From NCBI GenBank assembly GCA_002633005.1, contig NMRA01000078.1:169425-233424 (forward strand): a DNA stretch of 64,000 bases, written 5' to 3'. The position numbers were made by a program, and so were the translations under genes. This DNA comes from Phoronis australis (Eukaryota; Phoronida; Phoronidae). Below the pieces are notes generated by a model. That model was not told the origin of the DNA, searched no databases, and was given only the letters and a program-made list of their open reading frames with translations. Of the stretch, positions 22,801 through 32,878 are shown piece after piece; position 1 is the first letter of the stretch, and the number at the start of each line of letters is the position of its first letter.

Positions 22801-25800
22801 TGATTTCAGGAACATGAATGTTATTTTGTTTCTCACTGATATCAACACAACTTATCATGAAGAAAAAGTGTTCAAGACATAATAAAAAAATGAAGAAAAA
22901 ATCTGCTGAGAGTTCGATGAACAATATCTGGTGATGACCCAGAACAGGCAGGTTGACACATTGAACTTGTAAATCTCAAGTTAAGGTTTTAGCAGAAAAA
23001 TACCTATCTGAATGTTCGCATGTTTGTCTGAGACAAAAATAGTGCAATTATTTGAAGTACAGGGGATGCATTCATTCAGGGCTCCGCTATTCAAAATTTG
23101 TAGGGGAAATAAAAGAGTTAATATCTTCTCAGTCAGGATTATAAACCCTTGGTTAAGCTGTGATTAGTTACACACTGGAACAGTGATATGACTACGACCA
23201 GAGTTCACAAAGAACTGCTTTCGCTGACCTGGTCTATCAATTTCAAAAGCCCTATTGTGTGTAACAACACCCATGATTTACCAGTGTTTAACAACTGCCA
23301 AGTCACTAGTGACCTACCAACAGACACCTGGCTATGTTGCAGCCAAGAGTTCCAGCACCCAATAGGAGGCACTTCGTTTTTGCGATCTTATCTAGGTCAA
23401 GGTCAGGTAGTAGCCTCCATCTCATCAGCTTCAAGTTGAGATCAACAGAGGACTCTGCCAGTCTAAATGAGAAAAACAAAACTGGTGGACACATGCTGGT
23501 TCATTGTTTCAAGTCAAACTAACTCAATGTCAATAATACAAATTTTTACTTAAGTCACAAAATTTACAAGCAAGCACTCTTAAGTTCGTAAAATGTAGAT
23601 CTGCACCACGATACCACACTTATACATCCCAAGTGAGAACAACAAATTGAGCAGACGTCACGCATGACAGCTGAATAGTGCTGTGGCATTTTGTTTCATA
23701 TATCCTTGTAAGAAATGAACATCCAGTGTTGATAATCAAAAATATCATCAATATGTCAAAAAATTAACCAAATGAAATAAATTTTTCACAAGATAAGAAT
23801 TCCCCGTCACTCTAATTACCTGGCAGGATCCATGGAAGAGCTGAGATTGACAAAGCGTGACCCCATTTTACCTTTAGCGTTCCTCTCCCAGCCAACGCAA
23901 GATGGACATTCTGAAGAAAACATTATAAATCTGAAGTATTTTTTTAAATTGATGCACCATATTAGCAAGAATTTCATCGTGACAGTAGCAAAGTACGATT
24001 GATAAACACAACACTCCACTCACCAGGGTAACTGAGCACAGAATTAAATTTCCAGGCTTATTAAACCTGTGCAGCATTATTCTAGCAAAGTACAAAATCC
24101 GAATAACATTCTTAAAACATCAAGACACCATCAACTCTGTGCTCAGATATTTATCATCACTCAAAATGAAATTTATGGTCAACACTCTTATGACTTCTCC
24201 CTGTTTCTTACCAGTAGCAACGATGGCATGTGAACAGCAACAATTGATAAAAGATCAATGGTCTCATAAATCACATGTCTCTCATTTATGACATGCAAAC
24301 AGTCTCTTACTAGGACCATCGCTTAGTTACGCATGTAAACAGTGTCTTAAACAGGAACATCAATTATTTATGGCATGTGAACACTCTCTTACCAGTGACA
24401 TTTTTCAATGTAGGCATGTGAACAGTCAACACAATACTGTGTGAACAGTCACGTACGCCATCTTTCACTCTTTCCCGAAAACATATCACTTCCGTTTTAC
24501 TAGGTAGATGATCTGACCTAAAATAAAACTTGACCAATTCAAATAAAGAAATTGCTTCACACACTCCATTTGTAAAATTACTCCCTGAATTATATGGCAA
24601 GAAACAGTGATGTAATGTTGAAGCCAAGAACATTGATCTCTCCTTAATAAACTTATTAATAGTTCCAAAAGAATTATTAGAATCATGCATCACAGACAGC
24701 CCACTGTATATTCATGTTCCTTGGACTCAGATGACCGAGGTGTAATTCTGTTCACGGGAGCATCAAGGAAAATTCTTAAGAGGTAAATTTCACAATGTGA
24801 CAAGAAGTAGGATTACACTCACCAGTGATAGGCTGCCAATGCTGTTAGGTTCCTAAGAGGCCAGCCAGGGTTACCTTCCAACGTGCAAGGATCACAAAAA
24901 CACAGCACAATCTGGAATAATCCACAGCCAAGTAATTTTCATTATCTCCAAACACATATGGGGCGTATAAAGAACGTACTATAACGCCGATAAATGATCC
25001 ACACAACAGTAATGAGCGACTCCAAATTCCCCCCGAGATGGCGCTACAGGTATCACAGCACAACATGTGAATGTGTTTGTTCAAACAGTCAACTGGGACA
25101 TTTAACCCACAGATATCAATTTATTCAAGCTTAAAAAAGGGCTCTTAACTCATTTGCAACATCTAATGAATATAAAGTCGCCTAAGATTGTAATTATGGA
25201 GTTACCCATCAGGTCACTCAAAATTGCCAGACAATCTCAAAGTCAAACAAATTCAGTTTGCAGTGGAGGATTTTGTTGTAGAAGCAAGAAACTCTATATG
25301 GTTCATTAGGCAATTATACAAAATAAGGAAGGGTTAGATTTGTCAAGTTTTAAGGGCTGTATGGACCTTATCAATTGTTTTGAATGGACACCAGGAGGTA
25401 CTAAGAATAAGCACATTCGAGGAGAAAAATTCACACAATTTTTCACCCAAATAAAAAAGACAAGAGGAACCTTTGAATCAAGTTATTTGTAATTGGTTTT
25501 TTGGCTTGATAGACGAACAGACGTGCCATAAAAAACTCCAGGGTAAAAAGTTTGCAACCACTATTGTTCAGTAAAAGCAAAAGTATTGCGAACGAGCACT
25601 ACATAAAATTATAAATTATGCTTTAAAATGACGAAGTGCACCTTTAGCTATAAAATGTCCCTCAGTTATTATATAATTGTGTTATTTGATGTTCAACAAA
25701 TCTTTGGGAGTAGGGCCGTCCCGGACTACACAACAAGACTTGAATCTCGCTGCACTTACCCACAATGCCATAAACATTCATCAGGCACATTTGCTGCCAC

Positions 25801-28800
25801 TGGAGTTTCACATGTTAGTTGTAGTTACAGTACGAAATGGTGCTACTTGCAATCTATTTGCTAACTGATAAGATCATCATGCCATAAACTGTGTGCGGTG
25901 GTGTAAACAAAATGACAACTAATCCAGACTCAAAGGAAGATTTATCACTACATCAAAATACATTCAAACACTACAACTGTACAGCACAAGTCAAACAACT
26001 CCATCTCACCTTGCCCAACTTAACTAATTCATCAAATTGGTCTAATCGACCAATAAGGAGTGGTCCATCTCTCTCCACCAATAGGAAGAAGCCAAGTTGT
26101 TCATTTACTATGATGTCATCAAATCCTTGTTGAAGCTGATCAATCTATAAAATTAATCATAAAATACAATAACATTAGTTACAAATTAAGCATCAAGACA
26201 CGTCACATTCCTCCACCAGGTGGCACAAGGCTCAGATGCTGCACAGGGAAACAAACTACATTAATTATTTTAATGTTTATTGAAACCAGACCAAAAAGCA
26301 GAAATGATTGGTGACAACGATGGTGTGGTTTTCAATTGCTCCAAAAGATCCACCTTAGATGACAAAAAATGATGCTGGGTTTGTTTTTTTCTTTTACTCA
26401 AACCTGGCTTACCCTTGTTTATGTGCCTTTGTGCAGCTTTTCAAAAAACACACAAAACCTTGGATGATATCGATGCGGGTGAACAATACTTGGTGAGTGC
26501 AGGGCTCAAAACAAGTCTAGATAAAGATCAAAACTGAGATCTGATTCTGATGCAGATCATAAAACTAACTGACAACTTGCAAAAAACACAAAAACACTAT
26601 AATTATAGTCTCTATTACAACAAAACCAATGCGCTGGGTTGCACAAAACTTATCCATTGAATAAATCTAACTATTACATGATGTCAAACACGTTACTGAA
26701 CAATTTAAACAAGCAGTGTCTATTGTAACCCAGCGTATAAATTTCATCCATCTGTGCCCTGAAAGTTAATATCAGAACTTAAACGAAAAACGGAACTTGT
26801 ACTTCTATTAAGAAGATATGTCTCCAACAAAATACCTGTTGTTTTGTGAATCTGTCGCAGAGGTGTATGTGCGGCCCAGTCAATGTGACCGGATCAGGGG
26901 GACACAATGCAGGGAATGTGAACCAGTAATAGTAGTGGTATTTCTTTAAATCCTGAAACAGTACAATGACGCCTAAGAACCAAGTCAAGAAGCGACTCAT
27001 GAACTGAAATTAATGCAAAATGTGATCCTCAAATCATAAATCGCTGCTGGCATTTTAGCTGTATTTAGATGACCTGGGCCACCATTTGCATCAGACAATA
27101 ACAAACACCACAGGAAACAAAAGTCAGTTTTATCACTAACATCCATCTTTGTCCACCATGTTCAAACTTAAGATATAATTCCTCTGTTACAATATACATC
27201 AAGTAATTGGACAAAACACCATACCTCCGTCATGAGATACTTCTCCTCAAAAGTAATTTCTCGGGTGTTTTTATATTTTTATTTAACTCCGGACATGGCG
27301 AACGGCTGCCACGATGGTGAACTCTGCTTGTAATCATATGTGATGATGCATAATTTTGGGTCATTTTGATCAAGTACTTTTGGTGTGCTGTACCAGAAAA
27401 ACTAAAAAAGAGTGTTTGACCATCACTAAATTTGTGCTTGTCTCCATTTTGAACGACAAAGAATGGTTGACCGTCACTAAATTTGCACTTGTCTCCATTT
27501 TGAACAAAGAATGATTGACCATCAATAAATTTGCATTTGTCTCCATTTAGAACGACAAAGAATGGATGACCGTCACTATATTTGCACTTATCTCCGTTTT
27601 GAACAACAAAGAATGGTTGACTTTCGAAATAGCCGTGCCATATTAAAATTCCCGCCTTTGGTGGACAAGCGTTCAGCGCCATCTACAGATCCCACGTAAT
27701 GTGGACTGGAGGTTTCAACCTACAACATTTTAACATCTTTTTTGATAAAAAATGCCGGCAAATTTCCACTGCTGCATAGTGGGATATACTAATGCCTTGC
27801 AAAAAAGACAAACCTTTTGAAATACTAATGGATAGACAAGGATATCATTTTCCATACACTTCTCGCTGCGAAGAAGAATCCGCGACAAAACACACTGGTT
27901 GTGGCTGATAAAGCAGCTGAATTTTGATCCTAGCTGTTGTCGAAAAAGCTAAATTTAGTTTAAAGAAATTATGGAAAAAGTGCAAGAGTGATCTAATCGA
28001 CTCATTCATTAGTACTTACAGCATAAGTGAGTAATAGAAATCTACAGAGGAGTGAAGGGTCCTTTAAAGCACGTCCGCTTGTTATATCATTCCATATCTG
28101 CAACAGATGATGTAACATTGCATCAGAAAGAGCAGAGAGGTCAGAGAAACAGGAAATGCACAGTGAATTGTTTTTTAAAACACATCGACTGTTTTTGACC
28201 AATTTAGATAACAGACAGCGCTTGACGAAGCCAAAAATGTCCGAAGTGGCAACCACAAAAATCGAAAGAAAATGCCTAATGTTTGCTGGGCGCCCGTAGA
28301 AGTGAGGTAAATGTTTTATTTGTATTAGTCGCGGTATTAAAATATAACATAGCCGTTAATATGATAATCCTCGTTTAAAGACCAATTCAAATAGAGAACA
28401 AAAATTTTCAAATGCTGGTGTCAGTCTGATATATTGGTAATCATTCTTGGCAGTCCTTGTCCAGCCTTAGATGCATTATGAACTCACTTCAAAGAGTTGT
28501 GACTGAAGCTAATCTTCTCCACACAAAGGAAACTTAGATCAGTGTTGGTGACATTGCCCTCTCCCCTGTGAAATTGTCATTAGATAAACTTGCTACATCT
28601 CCATGTCTATTTTTGAAACACCCTGTACTTCTTAAAATTGTAAAAGATGTCCAACAGACTGTAGAGCACCATCATTCTATTTTTTGTTTTCTCAAACTGC
28701 AGGAAATCTTGCGTATCCATTATGTATAATCAACAAGTCACACCAAGCTTAAAAAAAATATTTCAAAGCGGCCGTGATAACTAAGCCAGGTCAAAATCAA

Positions 28801-30956
28801 ATAAATTGTCCGACCTTAGTACAAACCTGTTCTCCAATAAAGTGTAATAATTGCTTTTTGTCGCACGACTTGAAAGTATCTATAGTGTTTGTGTTATACA
28901 GCAACCCTTGACTTGGGAAATGGCGACTGGGAGTTTTGTAACCTCTGCAATAACAGATAAGGAAACAAGACATGTTAAATCAATCCATCAGTAAAATCTT
29001 ACACAACAAAGAGGTTAGGTCAAATTTTATCGTCCAATCTTTTTTTCTAAGCTTTGGCATTTTTAAGTTTTGTACGATAGCTACCCTCATTAGCAGAGGA
29101 TCTATGATTTTATCTATGGAGCAGTTTACTCAAATGCATCATTTTGTTGTGGTAGTGTCATTTTTTTGTCTTCTCAGAAAAGTTCAAGTTTTCCTGGTAA
29201 ACCACCCAGTGCAATTATAGTTTAATGGGCTATTATATTTTAAAGACATTGAAACTAAAAAGGTGCCAAAGCAACAAAGATACTTAATTAACAGTTTCAT
29301 CAGGAAACCTTGTGACTTGTTCACAATCACACCACCAGATGGCATGCCAGCATCATACGTGAGTTGAAACGGTTCCCTGCATTGCTGTTATGATTGGGTC
29401 AACATAGAAGTGGCAAAAAATAGCAAATGCATCCCTATTTATGACATCACTAGTTTTCGTATTTTTTAAAATTTTTGTCCACCCCCAGCACACCACATGC
29501 AGCTGCACATTGTCGAGGAAGTTTCTGATGAAGCTATCAAGCCATATTTATTTCTATTGCTTTGGTTGTGTCATTAAAAGTTTTATTAAATGAACTCTAC
29601 GGGTAAACAGAACAACTTTTTCTTTTAACTAAGTGTAAAACAAGACAAAAGTAATCAGACAAAATACTGTTTCACCATCATTAACAGAAAACTTAACTGA
29701 TAATAGCTATTAAGGGGCAAAATTATAATTATAGAATGGCATAGCCCACTAATTTCCCTCTCAATTCCCATCATTCTGAATCACAAGGGAAAACCACTCT
29801 GACAGTGAATTCTGGGTAATTTTGCCTGAACAATTTTGGCGTGCACTCACTTATGTCGCACGTTACCATGGCAATTTAGGTACTTACGAATCAAATGCGT
29901 TGTATTCCACTGTTAATCTGCATGGCAAGCCAGGGGGATCGCCTGCAACAACAAGTTAATGTATTATCGACCACCTGGAAAACTTTCCGTTAGTTTTCAT
30001 CTTGCAGTATCTGGCCTCTTCAGAGCTCACTCATATAACACCTGCAAATCTGATAACTTGTTTAAAATGAGTATCCTAAAGCAGTGTTCGCCCTACTCTT
30101 CCAAAAACTGGGATCCAGTGGACCCACAATCCAATAGTTTTGAGGTCCATGACACTTGGTCTAGAAATCATTAAAAACACTCTCGCAAAGTACGAGACAA
30201 GCTTTATTTTTCATAATGTTTGTCTGTCTCGATGCCATTTGCGTGACGTTGCTATTGAGTCTACCCCTTATCGGAACAAGTGCAACTGGATATTCTGACC
30301 TACATCATGATGACCTACTTACGGAGCAACGATGTTATGCCTTTGGCTCTGGTGCTGTTATGAACGAAAGGTAGGGTGTGGTAATCGAAGAAAAGAACCA
30401 ATAATGACTTTCATTTGTTTTTAGTTTTATTTAGCGATTGAACAAAAAGTTGCGTCCAAGGTGACCCAGTCCTTAAGTCAATTTGCCCCATCTACAGTTT
30501 GCTTTTGTCAAATGACACAAAAACTCAGCTTCGGGCGAACACTGTTAAAGTGCTATTCAACAGTTTGCTATATTACATATCAACCTGATATATTGCAATA
30601 AATTCGCATACACAACTCAATTGAAATAGATATACATTCATGAAGTTGAGCCTGAGTACAATATTACAACTGAAAACAGGGCAGCATATATGATTGTTCA
30701 ATTGGTGTACAAATAAAGTAAAAATATTTACTAGTTAATTATGCCAACTTTGAAATTAGAATTTACATCTTCTGTAAAGAGAAATTGGCTATAAAGGCAA
30801 CAATTTTGATTCCCTACCATTGAAGTAGAATCCTGATACAGGTTTGTAGCCCTCATCCAAGCCAAACTCATCCAATTTCTTCTGTGTGAGAGTGTGCCAG
30901 AACCCGGCACTTAGTGCGCTACAGAAGGGAGCAAACTGGAGTGAAGTGCCTTCCAT
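16739..30956 (-). CDS. ATG7: ATG7, E1-like enzyme of autophagy (17 coding exons; last short exon missing)
   Basis: ATG7 activates the ubiquitin-like proteins ATG8/LC3 and ATG12 with ATP and passes them to ATG3 and ATG10, a cytosolic step needed for autophagosome growth. Seventeen exons from 30956 down to 16739 join in phase into 669 residues (human: 703). Visible landmarks are the N-terminal domain starting with LQFAPF near residue 6, PGWPLRN, the nucleotide-binding loop GAGTLG at 351-356, MDTRESRW at 462-469, zinc-binding CxxC pairs at 524/527 and 623/626, and the catalytic cysteine at 546 in [10 protein letters not shown]. The start ATG lies 14 bases after an acceptor, so a 5' non-coding exon exists upstream. 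The final exon, which in other animals encodes a short acidic tail, is not seen; the assembly gap at 15609-16580 is the likely place. All key residues are intact and nothing suggests decay. Confidence 0.97.
16859..18739. other. ATG7 intron between exons 16 and 17
   Basis: AT-rich; contains the CGCGGAAAT inverted repeat at its right end. No further exon seen. Confidence 0.75.
18455..18570. repeat. Imperfect inverted repeat around CGCGGAAAT
   Basis: CAAATCCGATTTTTTTTCGCGG on the left is mirrored by GAGAAAAAATCGGAAATCCG on the right, with several copies of CGCGGAAAT or its complement between. Probably an old small element in the last ATG7 intron. Confidence 0.55.
18740..18905 (-). CDS. ATG7: ATG7 exon 16, residues 574-629: second zinc-binding pair
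   Basis: Between TTCCAG and [26 protein letters not shown] is the hallmark of the ATG7 C-terminal half; FDKCTACS supplies Cys623 and Cys626 of the zinc site. Confidence 0.97.
19170..19285 (-). CDS. ATG7: ATG7 exon 15, residues 536-574: catalytic cysteine
   Basis: Between TTTGCAG and [23 protein letters not shown] carries the active-site cysteine (Cys546 here), which forms the thioester with ATG8 or ATG12. [16 protein letters not shown] follows. Confidence 0.98.
19607..19771 (-). CDS. ATG7: ATG7 exon 14, residues 481-535: first zinc-binding pair
   Basis: Fifty-five codons from ATTACAG to [24 protein letters not shown] is followed by a serine/aspartate linker shorter than in human ATG7, then [15 protein letters not shown]. 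Cys524 and Cys527 form the first half of the structural zinc site. Confidence 0.97.
20246..20390. repeat. 23-bp minisatellite carrying CCAAT boxes, about 6 copies
   Basis: Unit AATCAGCCAATCAGCACTAG plus ACA. Each copy holds AGCCAATCAG, a full match to the CCAAT box bound by NF-Y. In the ATG7 intron between exons 13 and 14. Confidence 0.95.
20698..20834 (-). CDS. ATG7: ATG7 exon 13, residues 435-480
   Basis: Between TTCACAG and GTATAC. It encodes the helix [20 protein letters not shown] and then [13 protein letters not shown], the conserved acidic/arginine motif of the adenylation site. Confidence 0.97.
21245..21296 (-). CDS. ATG7: ATG7 exon 12, residues 418-435
   Basis: A 52-base exon between TTGTAG and GTAAGA encoding [17 protein letters not shown]. 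The IPMPGHP motif is specific to ATG7. Confidence 0.96.
22123..22281 (-). CDS. ATG7: ATG7 exon 11, residues 365-417: E1 Rossmann core
   Basis: Fifty-three codons from ACGCAG to [26 protein letters not shown] is the ATG7/E1 strand and the D-N-x-x-x-S-x-S-N-P-x-R-Q motif that contacts ATP and magnesium. [16 protein letters not shown] follows. Confidence 0.97.
22412..22592. repeat. Three-copy ~50-65-bp tandem repeat in ATG7 intron 10
   Basis: Units share CGCATCACAGTCTAAA and AGTAACTATCAGTTATGTGA, with length changes in the middle. It lies between ATG7 exons 10 and 11. Confidence 0.9.
23085..23313. repeat. Dispersed repeat family A, copy 1 (abuts ATG7 exon 10)
   Basis: Shares with 50142-50400 and 53266-53530 the ordered blocks CTATxCAAAA, TTCTCAGxxAxGA, ATAAACC, GGGTTxACAAAGAACTACT-like, TTTCAAAA and TGATTTACxA, then GACTAGTxACC. 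About 230 bp, ending 5 bases from the end of ATG7 exon 10. Confidence 0.8.
23318..23462 (-). CDS. ATG7: ATG7 exon 10, residues 316-364: nucleotide-binding loop
   Basis: Between CATTTAG and GTAGGT. It holds [16 protein letters not shown], then [18 protein letters not shown] with the ATP-binding glycine loop. An alternative GTGTCT site inside the exon would break the phase with exon 11, so the downstream GTAGGT is used. The donor lies against a dispersed repeat ending near 23313. Confidence 0.97.
23820..23910 (-). CDS. ATG7: ATG7 exon 9, residues 286-316
   Basis: Between CTTCAG and GTAATT. The [20 protein letters not shown] stretch and the following MDP match the GWExNxxGxMGPRxVNLSxxMDP block before the E1 core. 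Confidence 0.96.
24393..24517 (-). CDS. ATG7: ATG7 exon 8, residues 244-286
   Basis: Between TTTTAG and GTAAGA. Contains [20 protein letters not shown], matching the VxCFRDRxxxGxRDxxHSI segment of ATG7. Confidence 0.96.
24823..24911 (-). CDS. ATG7: ATG7 exon 7, residues 215-244
   Basis: Between ATTCCAG and GTGAGT. The translation [20 protein letters not shown] matches the DPCNLxxxPGWPLRN block just before the ATG7 inter-domain region. Confidence 0.96.
24912..26009. other. ATG7 intron between exons 6 and 7
   Basis: Contains GTAGGGCCGTCCCGGACT at about 25714, which recurs inverted at about 37983 in a bmb intron, suggesting an unrecognised dispersed element. No other signal. Confidence 0.65.
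26010..26144 (-). CDS. ATG7: ATG7 exon 6, residues 170-214
   Basis: Forty-five codons from a TTTATAG acceptor to a GTGAGA donor. It contains [19 protein letters not shown], at the place of the PYFLIKYDxxxxLVSLL strand of ATG7. More diverged than neighbouring exons, but the phase and length fit. Confidence 0.92.
26836..26952 (-). CDS. ATG7: ATG7 exon 5, residues 131-169
   Basis: Thirty-nine codons between TTTCAG and [26 protein letters not shown] is the conserved DLKKYHxYYWFxxPAL motif of ATG7. Confidence 0.96.
27408..27640 (-). repeat. 51-bp tandem repeat that is open as a 17-residue repeat
   Basis: About five units with AATGGxxGACCATCACTAAA and TTTGCACTTGTCTCCATTTT. The minus-strand frame at 27230-27682 reads through all of them as repeats of [16 protein letters not shown]. 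It lies in the ATG7 intron between exons 4 and 5 and has no splice sites in phase with ATG7. Confidence 0.85.
28020..28097 (-). CDS. ATG7: ATG7 exon 4, residues 105-130
   Basis: Twenty-six codons between TTGCAG and [26 protein letters not shown] followed by LLLTYA. It matches IWxxIxSGxALxxPxLLxxFLLLTxA of ATG7. An open frame continues upstream of the acceptor but is intronic. Confidence 0.95.
28827..28944 (-). CDS. ATG7: ATG7 exon 3, residues 65-104
   Basis: From TTGCAG to GTTTGT. The translation contains [19 protein letters not shown]; the LYNTNTxxxFKxxDK motif is diagnostic for the ATG7 N-terminal domain. Confidence 0.95.
29632..29850. repeat. Dispersed repeat family B, copy 2
   Basis: Same strand and block order as at 9925: GACAAAAGTAATCAGACAAA, AATTATAGAATGGCATAGCC, GTGAATTCTGGGTAATTTTG. 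In ATG7 intron 2, starting about 38 bases from exon 2. Confidence 0.7.
29888..29942 (-). CDS. ATG7: ATG7 exon 2, residues 47-65
   Basis: A 55-base exon between TTGCAG and GTAAGT. It encodes [18 protein letters not shown], matching the G-x-P-x-x-L-x-x-E-x-x-A-F-D segment of ATG7. Too short to show as an ORF, but both splice sites and phases fit. Confidence 0.95.
30082..30544. mobile_element. hAT-like MITE in ATG7 intron 1 (463 bp)
   Basis: The 12-bp ends CAGTGTTCGCCC and GGGCGAACACTG are exact complements and begin with the CAGTG typical of hAT elements. Flanks read CTAAAG on the left and TTAAAG on the right, a weak trace of a target duplication. No coding capacity. Confidence 0.6.
30818..30956 (-). 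CDS. ATG7: ATG7 exon 1 (coding), residues 1-47
   Basis: Starts at ATG 30956, shortly after a TGTTTACAG acceptor, and ends at GTAGGG. It encodes [11 protein letters not shown], then [20 protein letters not shown] and GFYFN, the conserved N-terminus of ATG7. An in-frame ATG further upstream lies before the acceptor and is not expected in the mRNA. Confidence 0.95.
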
Positions 30957-31204
30957 CAAACAACTGAGCCTGTAAACAAATACCGAGTCACAAATCAGAG
31001 CTTGTAAAGGTGTCAATGTGTAGCACTAATGATGAATTATTAAATTACTATTTCGCCAAGTATGTTTCTCTTCCATCAAGTTTGTTTGTTTTGTTTGTTC
31101 GCACGATACAGGTAGCAATTTTCGTCCGATCATCACGAAATTTATACATAACATGTAGTTTAGGAAGTACTGGAAGCCTATTGTTTTTCATCGTAATCGG
31201 ATCC

Positions 31205-31345
31205 AAGATGGCGGATGTGGCGGCCATTTAATTTTCATTTTAACATTCAAATGCTTCTAGAGGCTACTTTTTTACGTACAGGGCTGAAAATCAACACAAT
31301 TATTGGATCGGACGTGCTCTGCAAGTATGCCGGAAATTGTTCACT
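31205..31345 (+). promoter_or_regulatory. Candidate promoter region upstream of ATG7: YY1-like and ETS-like motifs
   Basis: AAGATGGCGG at 31205-31214 matches the YY1 core and is followed by another GGCGGCC. Nearby CCGGAAAT (about 31330) and CACTTCCG (about 31341) match ETS cores. Since the ATG7 start codon at 30956 follows an acceptor, its first exon must lie upstream, in or near this region. YY1 plus ETS without a TATA box is a common housekeeping-promoter layout, but the motif is also inside local repeats. Confidence 0.35.
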
Positions 31346-31353
31346 TCCGTTAA

Positions 31354-31675
31354 AGATGGCAGAAATATCGGTACTCGTGCATGCGCACCTCGATTTCGGG
31401 AAAAAAACATTTTCTCCTGTAGAGGGTGCTTCGACATTTTTCAGGTATTAGTTTCATATGACATGCAATTATTCAAAACTAAAAACCGAAAGTTGCTTTC
31501 AAGATGGCGGATCTTGCGCATGTTGACCCTCGATTTCGGAAAAAAAAAATTTTCTCCTGTAGAGGGCGCATTATATCGCTTCGGCATTTTTCAGGTATTA
31601 GTTTCTTATGACATGCTATTATTCAGAGCTAAAAAACCTTTCAAGATGGCGGATCTGGCGCATGTTGACCCATTT
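31354..31675. repeat. ~145-bp tandem repeat with AAGATGGCGG motifs
   Basis: Just over two copies of a block holding AAGATGGCGG, CTCGATTTCGG, TTTTCTCCTGTAGAGGG, TTTTTCAGGTATTAGTTTC and ATGACATGC, plus a partial third. Lies 400-700 bases upstream of the ATG7 start codon. Confidence 0.88.
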
Positions 31676-32005
31676 TTAGTCTTGCTGGAGTGCCATTTTA
31701 AACGGGAAGTGAGAATGACGTGAATTTTTGCATGTGGATTTTTTGAGGTATACCCTTTCAAATGAATTGTAACAGTTTTTTTCTTAGACTTACCGTTTTC
31801 GAGTTATTTGACTTTGAATTTCGAAATATTTACGGTATTGTATGATACTATCAATTTAGATAAAGTTTTGAACGGGCTTTCAAAAGATGTTTTCCATTTT
31901 TCGCTTGGACGTCTACTTTTCGAATTATTCGAGATTTTATAATAGCGCTGTTCCCTTTTTGAGTGCTCTTACTGCATAGAAGTTGGTTTAGTTTCTTTTG
32001 AACAA

Positions 32006-32310
32006 GACTGTAGCTTATTTCTTACTAATTTATGACATCTAAGTTCGTCGTATGAATGTTATGATGTTGTTCATCATTGCCACCACCATCATCATATTTG
32101 TCATTTTCGTCATCATCTCGTCGTCGTCTTCTCAGTTCGCAAAATATCGCTCAAGACTGTAGCTTATTTCTTACTGATATCTGATAGCTGCATTTGTCAT
32201 ATGAATGTTATCATTACTTGTATTGTTCATCATCGCCACCATCGTCGACATATCCATCATCTTCGTCATCATCTCTATCGTCGTCTTATCTGTTAATTTC
32301 CCCAAGTTTC
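32006..32310. repeat. ~155-bp tandem duplication rich in CATCATCG
   Basis: Both copies begin CAAGACTGTAGCTTATTTCT and contain runs of CAT/CGT triplets (CATCGCCACC, GTCATCATCTC, TCGTCGTC). Intergenic between ATG7 and bmb. Confidence 0.85.
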
Positions 32311-32826
32311 GCTCCTCGGAGCGCTTTCATTTTTGTTTGTTAATTACTGGCATTAATAAGTTGTTACTTCTAAATTATCTTACAAATAGAATTTTATTTA
32401 TTTCATGTGCCCGTATTTCATTTACAATCATATGAATTTTAGTACATAAGTTTTGTACTTTGTACAAGAAATGCTCAATAAATCAAGCCTAATAAATTTG
32501 CATTCAGCTGACTTTCAAACTAGCAAGATGCCTATATATGAAACTTTGCTTGAAGACAAAGACATAATAACCTGATACAATCACAATTCATTTTTAGGAA
32601 AAATCCACATTGCTCATGAGTCTTCAACTGCACATAAGTCACGACACAGCATTTAAAACTCTGCATCGATTTTTCATATTTTTGTACTAGTGAGCCAATG
32701 GCAAGTTGAGTGAAGCATGCATAGTTAAAATGTAGTGTAGTGGTATAAAACCTCTCCAAATATCTCCCTAACAGACAGGTGGCTACTGGATGATTGGTTT
32801 GGATGTTCGTCTCTCATGCTGGCAGA

Positions 32827-32878
32827 CTGCATTCAGCACTAGCCAATGGTACTGCATTCAGCACTAGCCAATGGTACA
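32827..32878. repeat. 25-bp direct duplication with CCAAT
   Basis: ACTGCATTCAGCACTAGCCA plus ATGGT occurs twice in a row. Confidence 0.9.

Noticed and set aside
23188-23522. Plus-strand frames of 62-83 codons
   Set aside because: Antisense to ATG7 exon 10 and to the adjoining dispersed repeat.
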